Shown here one piece after another: positions 23,601-37,115 of a stretch of 64,000 nt of DNA; position 1 is the stretch's first letter, and each line of letters begins with the position of its first letter. The stretch spans positions 12,850,420 to 12,914,419 of the forward strand of contig NC_044571.1 in the NCBI RefSeq assembly GCF_901933205.1, written 5' to 3'. The stretch is from Camarhynchus parvulus. Its lineage: Eukaryota > Chordata > Aves > Passeriformes > Thraupidae. Below the pieces are notes generated by a model. It saw nothing but the letters and a program-made list of their open reading frames with translations. It did no database searches and had not been told where the DNA came from. A program made the translations under genes and the position numbers.

Positions 23601-25129
23601 TAATAATTAATCATGCTGAATTCCTAACCTATTGTGGTTTAAATAGAATGCAGATTTGACTCTAATTGAGATGAGAGAATGGATTAGGAAGAGGCTTAGA
23701 GAAATGAAAAAAAAAAGTCCATATCTGAAATTCAGCAATGATTCTTTATTAGGAGGGATGAGCAGAAAAATATGCTTATGCATCACAGAAAGTGGTACTT
23801 TTAAAGAAAAGCAAAAGAGAGTATATTGAAGAATAAGTCCAATAAATTGCTGCCTATTAAAACTGTCTCCCAGGCCCTCAAAGCAAGAGCACTTTAGGCG
23901 CTGTGTTATTATCTACTTTAACAGCAGTGTCACTAAAAGACATGGGATGTGTGCTGAAACGTGTGATTTGCTGAATATGTATTAAGTGATCCACAGCTAA
24001 GATTTCTGTCCATCTCGCAGCTGTAGACATGGCAGTAATGAGAAGGTCATCTCCCAGGCATAATTGAGGTCAGTAGATTATTGCTCAAACCAACAATATA
24101 GTGTGACAAGGGAAAGAACTAGCAGATTTAGTTCAATTCCTTGTCAGCCAAGATATTGCTTTTTCTCCATTTAATGTAGGACAGGAAAATCTTTACAGAA
24201 CAAAAGTATATGTGAATGAGGCTGTAAGAGCATCAACTTCTTTGTTATACAAACCCCATCATTAATACACCAATCTCCAAATTTAACTTATGATATAGAG
24301 AATGCTGCCATATAGTCATAATTACCTAGAGAACTTTTTTTTCATCATCACCTAAGTGTTGCAGAAGAAAAACAATACTGCTGCTTAATGGAGATTTAAA
24401 TAGTTAAGCACTATGCTTACAGCAGCTGTTTAGCTCTTCTGAAGCTACTATAATACAAGCAAAAGAGAAATATTTCCCCTGCCTGTGATCTATTTTCAGT
24501 TACTGACCTACTCAAATTGTAGCAGGCCTATAGAAATGATCCTTTCAATAATGAAGAGGCAAACTTAGGGGTTGCTTTTAACTTTCCTCCTCTTTTTCAC
24601 TTGGAGTGCTATTCTTTCTGCTCTACAAATTCAGTCCATTATGTAAATAAAACACTCATATCAAATACAGCCTGAGAACCACTTAAGATGACAATGTCAA
24701 ATGACTTGATGAATGTCAAGAAGCTCCTGAAGGAAATACAGGAAAATTGTGGTCAGAGCTGTGTTGCATTCATCATCAAAAGGTAAAGAAAGATGAAGTT
24801 CAAGATCATGAAGTCTTTCTTAAAGATACTCTAAGACTGTTCAGCTCTAGTCCAATGCAATCATAATTAGTCAGATTTTCTAGCAGCTTGACAGGAAATC
24901 CTCACACTCTAGGTCTCAACTTCTGTTTGAAGGAAACAGATGATCTGGAAAGTTAAGCCTCTTGGGTAAAGGGAGTTGGTCTGACCTATGAAGTGGGTTG
25001 CACTTGAACTGAAAAAAATACCTTATCTGTACAAAGAGAGCTAATCACTGCAAAATCTACTTTTTGGGGGTTACAAGAGTACTACAAACAAACCCTTAGT
25101 TATGTTAATATTTTGGGATTTCTAAGCAC
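20654..25129. other. Repeat-poor, ORF-poor noncoding block
   Basis: No CR1 or LTR sequence is recognised. From about 22650 to 25104 neither strand has an open frame of 60 codons. The absence of recognisable insertions over about 4.4 kb contrasts with the 6.5-12.3 kb region. A T-rich low-complexity tract lies at about 22759-22815. Confidence 0.5.
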
Positions 25130-25370
25130 TTCCCAGCTGTTATCACCTGGATATGCATTCTGGTCATCTGCAGAGCCCAGCACAAGCTGAGGCCTTGGAA
25201 GCCTCTCTGTCCCCCTCCTTGCCTTGTTTCTGATGTGAGCCTTGTTGCAGAGGTTGGTGTGGGAGGAATCCCCCTGTCCGGGGGAAAGGAGGAATCAGCT
25301 GGCCAGCACATTGTGAGAGCTGTCAGCAGCATGAGTACCGGGCAACAAAGATCCCAGGAACCGCAGGTGT
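25130..25370. other. Small GC-raised patch, unidentified
   Basis: A block of about 240 bp is richer in G and C than its neighbours and contains a ccccctgtccggggg near-palindrome at about 25269-25283. No family is recognised. Confidence 0.4.
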
Positions 25371-26020
25371 GACTATGAAACAGGAGTGTTGATTTGTAAA
25401 TGCATTAAAGAATCTGCTGGACTGAATATTTAATCTCTTTAGATAAATGCTCATTTCTGTGTCAAATATTCTTTTGACTGAATGACTCAATGGCCTTTTT
25501 CCTTCTGCTCTTTCACCAGTTCATTAACTATAGTTTTAGGTTTAAACTCATCAATTCTGCCCAATGCACCCATTTTTCCTAAAAACCTGTGTTTCAGAAT
25601 TACATCACTGCTAAGGTAAATGTTGGATACCTGTTTCACCTTGGCAACATTTCACTTTGTACTGTTACAAATGTAAATACATAATTTAGGAATACTCTTT
25701 CTATACAACTGCATTCCAGGTCACAGTGAACCCCACTAAGAAGAGGTTAAGTACTAAATCATTAAGTTCTTCATGCATTGAATTCACCTCAAAGGAAAGG
25801 GTTACTTATGGCTCAAATTTAACAGGCAAAGAAAAAAATAAACAAGGTATGCATTACAAAAATTGTCAAAACTTCAATTTTTTTTCAGCAAACAATTTTA
25901 AAAGGATTTAGCTATACTGCTGCAAGCTATGTGCTTGCCATTAAATCAAACTGGCTGCATCTTGTCAGTATAAGATAGTTTAGCAAGAAACTTCCAGAAA
26001 GGCCTTTAAGAATTTGGTAT
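25371..26020. other. AT-rich noncoding DNA, nothing recognised
   Basis: No repeat family, RNA gene or supported reading frame is visible. Confidence 0.55.
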
Positions 26021-26310
26021 TCACAGAATCACAGAATTGGTCAGATTGGAAGGAACCACAGTGGGATCATCTGATCCAACCTCCCTGCTCAAGCTGGGCC
26101 ATCCCAGAGCACATGGCACAGGATTCTGTCCAGATGGTTCTTGAATACCTCCACTGAGGGAGACTCCAGTCACCTGCACAGGAAAGAACTTCTTCATGCT
26201 CAGACGGAACTTCCTGTGTTCCACTTTCTGCCCATTGCCTCTTGTCCTGTTGCTGAGCACCACTGAGAAAATCTGGCTCCATCCTTCTGACACCTTCTGA
26301 ATGCAATCCG
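26021..26310 (-). mobile_element. CR1 LINE 3'-end fragment
   Basis: The plus strand begins tcacagaatcacagaattgg, the reversed octamer-repeat end typical of CR1, and continues with attggaaggaaccacagtgg, gatcatctgatccaacctcc, ctgctcaagctgggccatcc, ggttcttgaatacctccact, a cttcttcatgctcag block and tgcccattgcctcttgtcct. This is a 5'-truncated CR1 in minus orientation. The left edge carries the true 3' terminus, so the insertion end is preserved there; similarity fades at the right, possibly continuing to about 26340. The 113-codon minus-strand frame over it is a by-product. Confidence 0.93.
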
Positions 26311-29300
26311 TCGTTGTCTTTTTATATACCCTGAACAATGATTTCACTAATGACAGCAACACAAAGCCAGGACACTGTTAGTGAACAAAGGATGATATTG
26401 ATACTGTCAATCAATAACTAACACTTTTTTCATCTCAGACAGTTGAACTAGGGTCTGAATGATTTTTCTTCACAGGGTCTCCAATTACTACAACAATAGC
26501 TGAGATGCTGTGGTTACACCAAACAAAAGAAAGCCATGCAAAATGGAAAGGATGGATCGGCAGAACTGGAGAACTGGTGACAAGGGTCTGATGTCCACAC
26601 TATAGACATTAGATTCTCATTTGTCTCACTTCTACTCTAGTCCCATAAACTGAGCATATTTGTACCTGGAGTATCTCTGAGGGAGTCTCTGGAGTTTCCA
26701 ATTTTTACTTTGAAATCTTGGAAGACAAAGCTGTATCACACCCTGGCTTCAACTCACTTCCCTTAAATGAGCAATAAGGCACCACTGGATGTTTTTAGAG
26801 GTCTGCCTGGTCTCCTGCTGCCTTTGGAAATCACCCCAGGCATCCTGTATCATTTCTGCTTCCTGTGCCAGGACCCTTGAGGTTCTTTCATGTACCCTCA
26901 GGGGTCTCACATTTGCACTGAACACTTTCATAGGAATACCTGAATAAAGAATGAGTCTCTGTAAGTAAAATGGGGAAATAAGGTGGAGAGTAATCGTGAT
27001 GAGCTCACTCTCTTAACAACTTGATGTTTTTTCATATTTTATTGGCCTGAGTGTGCGGTGGCAAAGGGTTCCTTTAGAGTACTTCTATCTCTGATCAGAA
27101 TAATCAAAAAAATTTTTATTAACTCTGAAGAAAAGACTCCACAGGCTGCTAAGGAAATACTGTAGAGTGATTCAAAAAATAGAGATGTTTACTGAGGAAT
27201 TTTAATGACCTAAAGTCTCCATACTCTAAATAGAAACTCTTTTCCTTTTGGAGGCATATATTTGGATATTAGAGAAAGTCTGGCAAAAGCTGCAGCATGT
27301 AGCTGAATGGAGTGGTACTAAACTGAATAGAGATGGAATAAAAATTTTTAGATTAACAGAGGAAAAAGTACATATTATATTAGAGGAAAAGCTAAGACTA
27401 AATGCGAAAACTGTCCCCCTCCAATTAAGCTGTCTATACATATTTAGTAGTATGGCCATCATTACTTCAGTACTAAACACATCTCAGCAAAAAGATATTT
27501 AAATGAGTTAAATTTTTGTTTAATTATTACCCAGACAAGCTTCTCAATTTAATATATTGCTGAAAATAAACAACATTAAAAAATTAGAACCTATTTTTCA
27601 TACTCAAGAATGGAAAGCGTATTGTAGCTCAGGAGTCACAAACCAATTAAACAAAGGAAGAGGAAAACAAATAAAGATTCCATGTAACAAAGGACAGAAA
27701 TAAAATCTCAGTCGGGGAAAAGTAATGAGCAGAATCATGATTTGCTTATACCCATCTCTACCAAGTGAAAAAAAGCTGCCTACTGAGAATATAAATAAGA
27801 CAAATCAAATACCTCAGGACGTATCCGAAGAAATTTTATTCTTATCAGATAATGAACTTAGGTTTTGTGATGAGAATGCTAATTAATTCATTTGTAATAT
27901 AGATAGCAATAATAAAGTGACTGTCCTGGAAAGATGGATCTAATTCTTTGCTAAAGTTAATCAGAAATTAAAGTGACAGAAAAGACATAATGTAAAGTCT
28001 GATATCTGACTTAATAACAGAAGCCTATAACTTTGAAAGCAAACTTTGATAATACCAGTATTGAGATGCTGAGACAAATATAAGGGGTTAGTCTTTTGAA
28101 TTTTAACTTTTCTCTTAAACTCAAAGATAATATAATTCATTTAGAATATGATCCTGAAAAGTTTTGCTAGAGTTACTTTTTGCACAAGTATACTTTCAAC
28201 CTCAAACTTTGTTTGTACAAGACAAATTTATATCACTACCTCTCCCATCCAAAACCTCTCCTTGTTCCCCTGAAATCCATCATGGATAATTAGTCATCAG
28301 ATAAAATTTAATGAGACTAAAAAGCCACAGCTTGGCCTTTTGTTCTGAAACCTTCAGCTCCATTCTGTACCACTGTGGACAGCATCATCAAGTCTGGAGG
28401 CCAATTTGACTTTTATCATCCTAACTTGTCACGTTGATTCTCTCCTCATTTAATACATCGATGACACAGAATTTTCTGTTAATATAATTCTAAATTTTAC
28501 CAAGCTCATATAATTTTACTTTTTAGTACAGAAACATCTTCATTGCGGTCCACATAATTTGTCTTTCTAACAACAATTCAGAATACTGCTATACATAATT
28601 TTTATAGGTCAAAATTATATTATTTCTCTTCTGTCTGTCTTTCTAGTGAGTGATCTTCTCCATCACATAAACAACTGTTTTGGGGAAGGATTATTTAAGG
28701 GTCAAAATGCCACACAGGTGTTGTCTTATCCTCCTCAACAGGACAGGGGGAGAAAATGTGATGAGAAAGCTTGTTGGTCAACATAAAGACAGAGAGGTCA
28801 TTTAGCTGTAGCCATCATAGGAAACAAATAGTTTGAGGATTTTTTTTTTTATAAGCTAAAATAGATTTGAGTGGTAAGAAACAGACACAAACCTTTAAAA
28901 AGTGCCCTTCTCCATCCCTCCTTATCAGGCTTACTTTTAGTCCTTCACTCTCAACTCCTCTACATTTCACCTCCTCCCATCCTGTGCAGCACACAGGGAA
29001 TGAGGAAAGGGGGATTTATGGTAGATCATAAAAATTTCTCTCTATTTTTTTCCTTGGTAGCACTACAGTCATGAAATTAACTTCCATTCCTAACTGGATT
29101 CATTTTTCATGCATTTTAACCTCTTTTGGGGAGATGGTTAAGAGGGACCACAGATTTTTTTTTTTCAGTAAAATGGCAGCTGCCTGACACCAAGGAGTAG
29201 CTTTTTCCTTTCAGAGTAGGAAAAGGGAAAAAAGTAAAACCAGTAGGGTCAATTTTAGGACAACAATGACAGCAAAAAAAATCATAAAAGGTCTTGTAAT

Positions 29301-29749
29301 TAGTGCACAGGGATGTAAAAAAAAATTAAATTTATATCATTTAAGATCTATAATATTCAGTGATATTTACAAATTACGCATGTCTTGTTAAATAATTAAT
29401 TGTTCAATCTATGGAAGAATCTATAAGAAAATACAGCTGTGCCATCTCACTTGATATTGACTATCTGTTAAAAAAAAAAACTAATAGACAATCCTGATAT
29501 TTTATATTGGTGCATGCCTAAATTGCTCTATTTTGTCCCAACAGTGTTTCTTATTAGTATTGGAATACATATTTACTTATTTCCTTCTTTTATGGGGCAT
29601 TTTTTAGTTTATTGTATTCACAGTCTTTAAAGCCAACTGAGATAGAATGAGTGCCTTCAAAAACACTTAGTAAACAAGGACAAGGAGTTATTCCTGGGTC
29701 GTGAGTGTATTCAGCAAAAAAGCAGTGTTGTGTAACAAGCCAATGGAAA
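26311..29749. other. AT-rich noncoding DNA, nothing recognised
   Basis: No repeat family or gene is recognised. Poly(T) and poly(A) tracts occur near 28841, 29156 and 29470. Confidence 0.55.
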
Positions 29750-29779
29750 CGGAAAGAGAAAGGGAAAGGGAAAGGAAAA
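29750..29779. repeat. Purine tract, (gggaaa)n-like
   Basis: An uninterrupted run of G and A on the plus strand contains three tandem gggaaa/aggaaa-type hexamers (about 29761-29777). It is a short imperfect simple repeat. Confidence 0.85.
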
Positions 29780-32700
29780 CTCCAAGTTGCTGGTCAATAA
29801 AATAACTGGTGTGGATTGTCCCAGCTCATCCTCATCTGTTCAAAGTCTCCATTGCAGATGTTCCTCTGAGTATTTTTGGCACAGTAACAATATGATTTCA
29901 TGGGGACTGTTGCATTGCAGTATGAGACTGTGCTTTTATCAGGCACAGATGTTGCACTCACTGATTGGCTGTTTAGCTTTCTGCATGTGCATTATCAGCA
30001 AATGCTTACTGGCCACCTATATCACTATTTTCTACTAGAGTTATCTTTTAAGATTTATGTGTTCCCTAGCATAAAGTTATAAACTAAAAACTCTGAAGCA
30101 ATGGCTGGAAAAGGAAAATTCACATTTTGGTGGCAATCATTTCCTACACATCCCAGCTTTACAGATGAGATAATATTTCCTGAACCCTCCAGCATGAGGC
30201 TGTGAGATTAACAGCACTTTGGGACAAAAAAAAAAGAAGGTACTGCCAGAGCAGTCTGGGGTTGTGTGTGCATTTCAGGTTGAACACAAAATGAGAGGCA
30301 GGCTGTAGTCCTAGAAGTGAAAGACAGCAAACTTCAAAATGTAAGCTTTTACAGAGAAAAGCATCGTGCAACACCAGCACTGGCATGTGCTGGGTACAAG
30401 AGTCTCCCTCAGTTTGCCTCAAATTCCACTGGTCTAGTCCTGAACAAAACAAGAGTCTGGACACCAATTCATTCACCAGATCATGCAAAAGGGATCTCAT
30501 TCATCAGCCTTTATTTCCTGAGGAGGTGCCTGCTATGAAATTGTACACACTTTTGTACAACCACAGCCCACAACCAGAGCTTTCAGTGGCACTAAGTCAG
30601 TAACTCATATGAGCCAGGTCATTTTCAGCAGGAGCAGGTAACTTCAAATGGTTCAGGGATTAATTTGCTGATACAGAAGAAAAAAGGGGTGCATGTTGCT
30701 GGCTGTCTACACAGGAATTAATTTTTTTCATTATACTATTGCTGATGCTTGCCTTGATACAGCTGTGAATGGATACATCTCTGAATGGGATTTTCTAAGT
30801 ACATAATTTTTAGGCCTATAAAATTAAATCAAGTAAGCACATATCTAAAGTAAATGAGCTTAGAATTAGCCCTAAAATGAAAATAGCCCCAAGATTATAC
30901 TTGGTTTGGTTAGAGTTGTGCTAATGCATCCTGATACTTCAGCTGGTGATCTGTCTTTATGATTTTATTTTTTTTAGTCATATTTATTTAGCTATTTTAA
31001 TTGCATACATCTGAGTCTCTCTCATTTATGCATGGTGAATACTGGGAGGACTGGTCTGTCTTTTGGAGGTACCTACAGGAAAAAGTAAAACATCCGGGAG
31101 AGTTTATCTGCATTTAAATAGACACAAAATAAAAAGGTCACATCCAAAGTTCTCAGAACTCATCTTAAAACTCCTGTGATAAACAGTGAACAATGAGGCA
31201 TTAAAACATGAATAAGAAACCAAAATGTCTTTTTAAGCTTTCTTATTAGAAGCAGATAAATTATACTATTTTCAGTCCTTTCCTATACAGACCTCAAGAA
31301 AGATAAGAATTTCTGAATATGTTTAAACTAAAATTAAGCTAAATAACTGAGTTTTACTACAAATTAATTCTAATATAAAATATTTTTTGTTCATACTAGC
31401 TAAGGCTTTACCTAATAATACTTAATCTTGACATAATAATAATAAATTTCAGAATAACAATAATATGAAGTCAAGATTTAATAAGTAGGTACAAGACAAT
31501 TAAATAATAATGTAATTTAATTTTTAAGTTTTCGTGAGTATGTGTAAGACTTTCATAAATCTAGGTCTGCACATGCTTTAGCATCTTTTTGATTGCTCAG
31601 AAATGTAAAATAAAACCATGCAGTCAAAAGAAATATGTAATTCTCTGCAGTTCAACAAATGACACTCCACACAATGGGGACCCTTGTCCCCTACTTTCAC
31701 TGCAGTCAGGGGCTACTTCTTGCATGCCTACCTTGCTTTCCTACCACTGCAGTGAAATCTGCTGCCTTGTAAAGATCATCCCTACCTACTGGCAATGGCA
31801 AAACATGAGAAGAGCTGGATGCAATTTCATAGCATCTGACTGTGGCTGCCAAAGGCCTTTCACCCATCAGCTTGGGAGCAGCTGCTTTCAGCACATGCAC
31901 AGAGTTCTCACACTGCTTCTTGTCTGAGAGCTGAAAAAAAAATAAATTCTTTGGCCAGAGGAGTGACAGTTTTACAAGGCTGAAATAAACAATTTTAAAC
32001 ATCATGATGATTTTCTATTGAGCCAGAAAATGTGCATTGATCAATACAATAATCAGATTACAACACAAATATCAAAAGAATATTCATGCCTTTGCAAAAG
32101 AAGGAAACAGTTCGGGGTATCTCATATTAGAGTGCCATATTTTATGTATCCATCCCTTTTTTCTTTTCAGTGACATTCTACTGGAACACATTCCTTTCTT
32201 AGCACAGCCTGGCCTATTATCAAAAAACAGCATGTAATACACATGTTCATGGTTTGGTACTGATTGAGGTTAATTAGTGGTTCTTCTTACATAGATGTCT
32301 GGAACTATAACAAAAGGTTCAAAACCTACAATTAACAGTGGCAAGTAACCTATAATTTTTTTTTCCAACTCCTCTACTAATTCTGATTATTATCCACTGC
32401 ACATTTGATTTCTTGCCATTTTCTTTGACCTCTTCACAGCAGAGATGAAAATTTCATTGTTTAGGTAAGAGAAGTGCCATGTAGTTCCTTTATCATGAGA
32501 GACACAGTACTTTAACCTCTCACAGTCAGTTTGGGAATACTACCCCACCAAGACATAGACTATTAATCATAATTCTTTATCAATTGCATTGCATTAAATG
32601 TGTTTGAATTTAGATGCCCTGGCAGTCATAACTGTCAAGTGAAAAAGGTATTTTAATCACAGAACTAGGACTGCAGAATTCATTTTAAGACTAGTATACA

Positions 32701-35484
32701 CATTTTATCTCACAATTTCTGTATGGATCATTCTGAAAGAAAAATTATTTTGGAGAAAATTATTTATGCTGCATTTTCTGCAATATTCTCCATGGACAGC
32801 ATCCTGAGGAAGTATTCTCCCATGAGTATATGCAGATATAAATTTTCTTGAAATTTGAGCTAGAGATCTCTAAGGTAAATCTGAACCTTGACTGGCTTTG
32901 GAAGCTTGGGATTGGTAACAAAGACTGGTGTGCTGGATTCAGTGTCTCATTTCAGGGCCCTTTTGAACTCCTTCTGTTAATGCTTGAAATCTGCAAAATA
33001 TTCAGCCAACATTGAGATATTAAAGTTACATCTCGTTAAAACAGAAGTAAAAGGGATCAATGAACCGTTTCAAGCTTATGCTGTCAGGTAGTCTGCACGT
33101 CACTGTCCAAAAATGCATTACACTTTAAAAAATGGAAGGTTATACTACTTCTCACCTCTGAAGGGAGATGAAACAGTAAAAGGCACTGACATTTGTTCAC
33201 TAAAGCCCATTCAGTCTTTTTGAATCCTTTCAATAAGGGTCAGGGAGTCAGAATTCCCTCCTGTCAATCACAAAATTATATTCTGTTTTGCTATACCAAA
33301 AGGTGCTCACAGCAGGATAGAGTTCACAGAAGATGTCTCAAAACTCTACCCATGGTCCTGAGCTTGCAAGAAATATATACAAATACACATAAACAGAATT
33401 ATACCAGCATGGTTCCTCCTTTCTTAGCTAAAGTCTGTAGTCTGCATCACTAGTTATTGATCAGGGGAATTATCTTGAATATTTCAGACACATGACACAA
33501 TGAATGCACGAACAAAGATCCTGAGATCCTTGTCACAGTGAAAGAGAAATGGCTTAGATCCAGTTTCTGTATTCCTTCTTAAGTGAAGTTGCTGTATGGA
33601 TGAAAGAAACACCTTGCCTGGTAGGGCAGTCCAGTGGGCAGCCCCTGGGAGTCTCTACATTTCCTCACCTTCCTGTGTCATTTTCAGCCTTTCAGCTTGA
33701 CTTCATGGTGAGCTGGACTCCTGAGCCAGCATCTAGCCCAGGCCCTTGGTTTGCTGGTTAAGTTGTCTACCATGTGCACAGCCCTGGTGCAGTTCTGTGA
33801 GTTTTCTGTGACTTGTTGACAGGCTGTCGTAAGCATAGACACTCAGGAGCCAGTAATTTATTTCAAGTTGCCCATACACATGAGGGAAGTCATTGACAGC
33901 ATGTTCCTCAGACATTACTGACAGGGGACCTTCATCTTCAAAGAATAATGAAATATGAGTCATTCTGATTCTGAGATAGGAAATCAGAGTCATGCGCCTC
34001 GGAAAAATGTCTTTGAGTTCTTGGGACAACAGCCATTGCAAACAGAACCTTAAAAACTGCAGGTGTAAATTTCTTTTCTTTTAATAAACATGAATATTTC
34101 ATATCCAAATTATTAACTACCTATACATGTCCTGTATTAAGCACATAAACACTGTCATTTCAGCCATATGATAGCTTTCAACACATAATCCTTCCTACCT
34201 GTAAGACAACTTTGCGTATATTTATTTGGAAGCCCAAAAAAGCGTTCCATTTTTGCCATTTAATGTAGGGAGAGCAAATGCATCCTCTACGTTAGTTGCA
34301 GACTATTTTGAATCTGCTAATATGCCTGTCCTCTAGGGAATCTTAATTAAGAGATGTTCTCCAGCATGCCACGTGAACTCCTAGAATAGTTACATTGATG
34401 TCAACAAAGAGGCACTGGAAGATCCATCTGTGAGCAATTGGGATTTTGATGGGCATAATGCAAAGTTCTCTTTTAAAAAATACAATTTTGAAAAAGGAAG
34501 ACAAAACACTATGTGAGTTTTTCAAATTATACCTTCTATACTTCTAGTGCTTTTCAAGTTCTTCACAGTCTTTATCACAACTAACTCAAACACTTATAGA
34601 TGTCATGAAGATTGTCATCCTCCTGTCACTACTTACTAGTTTAAAGATGTTAACCTATCTTTGCTTTATATTTTCTCTCTTCCTTGTTTTTATGGCTGTA
34701 CTTCGATTTTCTTCTCCACTTCTTAAATTTACTGAATAAACTCACCAGAAGTATTTCTAGGACTTTGTGAATGTTCAATTAAATTATATCATCTTTTTTC
34801 CTGACAGTTTGGGGTTTTTTTCTTTTTGGTACAATCATAATTTTTTTAGACAATTTGGCAAGAATTTGATTAGAAAAAATGAATTTTATCTTATTGTTTC
34901 AAACTGCCCATCATCATTGTAAGGTCTGCAAAATAAAAAAAATTCTCAGGTTTGAAGCTTGAAATGCCAGTTACTGCACAACATTTTCACCTCATGTAAA
35001 TACCTCCCTTCATAAACACAAATATTCTGCCAAAATTGCATAAAACCTAAATCTTCTAATTTCTATTTCAGGACTTGAGGGCAATTTAGGTATAAAATGT
35101 AAATTCAGTCTGTGAAGCACAATGGTCTCTCCACTGTACTGCTGCCTTCGTGAATCAACTTTCCATTTACCTCCTTATCCAGAAGATATTTAGACATTTT
35201 CTGTAAAGTGAAACAACTTCAACAGGGCCCTGCAATCTGGCTGCCCTGATGGGCAGCAAGAGCTGGAGCTGGAGGATTTGGATGGCCTTTAACTCCTCAG
35301 CCAGGGCATGGATCTGGTGCTGGCAAATGCTCGTGATCAGTAAAGGTTATCTCTAGGCTGAGTACTGGTTAGCCTTTCAAGAAAGGTAGAAAATTCTGTA
35401 AATTACATTGATTTTCAGGCAATCTGAACTAGTCTCCCAAATCCTTGCTTAAAAAAAATTCTTACAGAAATAAATATACTCGTG
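29780..35484. other. Long noncoding stretch, nothing recognised
   Basis: No CR1, LTR, RNA gene or supported coding region is visible in about 5.7 kb. The frames over 31589-31927 (112 codons, plus) and 33733-34041 (102 codons, minus, opened by TTG) resemble no family I know. A few AAT-rich tracts lie near 31430-31465. Confidence 0.5.
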
Positions 35485-35542
35485 AAATATATATATATAT
35501 AAAATAATATATATATAAAAATAAATAAATATATATAAAATT
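35485..35542. repeat. AT dinucleotide-rich low-complexity tract
   Basis: Interrupted (AT)n runs alternate with AAAT-type units. It is a degenerate microsatellite. Confidence 0.85.
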
Positions 35543-35982
35543 ATGAAAAGCTTATATCCAATGTCTTTGGCGATTAAGACTTTCTCCTATGTTTCTTATT
35601 GAACATTCTTTTGTCCTCTCCCTCTGCTGCAAACACCAAATCCATCTTTCAGAAAATCTTTGCCAGTCTTAAGTTGAACATCTCTTAAATTAGGTTGGAA
35701 ACACAAATGTAGAAACATTCTTCTCCATATGATTACTTGCCTTAACAAAGTTTTTGGAACAAGTATTTGGGTTTAGTTTCACACTAGAAGAATCCATCAC
35801 GTGTGCACTTATACTGGTCTGTGATAAGGAAAAATATATATAATAAAAGTAATGGGTTTTTTGAAAGTGCTCTCCTTTTCTAAACTATTTGATGTATAAG
35901 TAGCCATAGGCGCACACTGTAAAATAGGTACTTTTTCAGTTTTTCAAATACTGAGCAATAAATTTGTCTGCTAAAACATATA

Positions 35983-36027
35983 TAAATACATGAGAGCTAA
36001 ATACATGAGAGCTAAATACATGAGAGC
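35983..36027 (+). repeat. Tandem repeat, three perfect 15-bp units
   Basis: The 15-mer taaatacatgagagc occurs three times without a mismatch at 35983-35997, 35998-36012 and 36013-36027. It has the form of a minisatellite. Identity between units suggests recent expansion. Confidence 0.95.
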
Positions 36028-37110
36028 AATACTTCAGACCATTAAGAAAAATTCTAAACTGAATTTTGAAACACATGCATCTTCACAGAGATGTTTATGT
36101 GCTCTAGTTTCTTCCCACATAAGCAGATGGAGTTTCAAAAGATAATTTTTTTACTTGCTGTAATGCCAGATATATATACACCTGTTGCTAAGTGGAAGTG
36201 GGAGGGAATTCCTCTAGGATTACTCTGCAAATAAGTGCTCAACTAAAAGGATCTTTGAGAGTGTAGACATAAAAATAAGTCACTACCAGTTTTACATGAG
36301 GAAAATGAATTCAAATATACAGGACAGGATATTTTCAATCAGTAACATTATGTAAAACCAGGAAGATCTTTAACAAATATTCATTAAATAATCAAGACAC
36401 AATATTATGCTAGTCATTAAAAAAATAAACAAACTCATCAAATTCTAGAGAAAAATTACATTGATTAGAAAAGGTTCTTGTTATGAGATCAGACAAGAGA
36501 TTTTGTAGCAACCAGCTCTGCCCACAAAACAGTGTTTGTAGTGAATCCTCAGCCTCACCTGTTTCACTCAATACATTCATTCCTATTGGTCTGTGCTGTA
36601 TCCTAATGCAGAGACACCTTTTCTCTCTTCCTTCTGAAGAAATTTTTGTAATTTACAGAATTTTCTACCTTTCGTGAAAGGCTAATCAGTATTCAGCCTA
36701 GAGATAACCTTTTCTGAATTAATAAAATGGGAAATTAATCTGAGAAACAGATTTCTCCCTGTGGAGGTAACAACATCTTTGAGAAAGCTAGATATGTATT
36801 CAAGTTTGTTTATTGAAGATACCTTTCCTTGGAAAACACCTTAAACTGTTTTATCTTTAAAAGCCTGATTGGACAGGGGCAGTTTTGTCTTCCCCCCTGC
36901 CCTTTGCAAAGCTTTGGTGGGCAGGACTGCAGCTGCAGTTTGGATGGGTGTTGCATTACAGTGCAGCCCTTCCTCCATCAGGCAGGCAAAGGGAAAGCTC
37001 CTGCACTGCTCCTTGCCAGAATTTTCAAAGCCTTCTGGCTCCTCCTGCTTCTCTCAGTAATTTTTGTTCATGAGCTGGAAATTTCTCAGATCTCCACATA
37101 ATTGTTGATG
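36028..37110. other. Noncoding DNA, nothing recognised
   Basis: The block at about 36870-37060 is somewhat GC-richer and has all three plus-strand frames open for 60 to 90 codons, an effect of composition. No repeat family is recognised. Confidence 0.5.
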
Positions 37111-37115
37111 CACAG

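Noticed and set aside
29750..29779. Purine tract as a triplex-forming or regulatory element
   Set aside because: It is too short and irregular to separate from an ordinary simple repeat.
33733..34041. 102-codon minus-strand frame with a protein-like composition
   Set aside because: It opens at TTG and has no bounding splice or promoter signal that I could see. No family was recognised.
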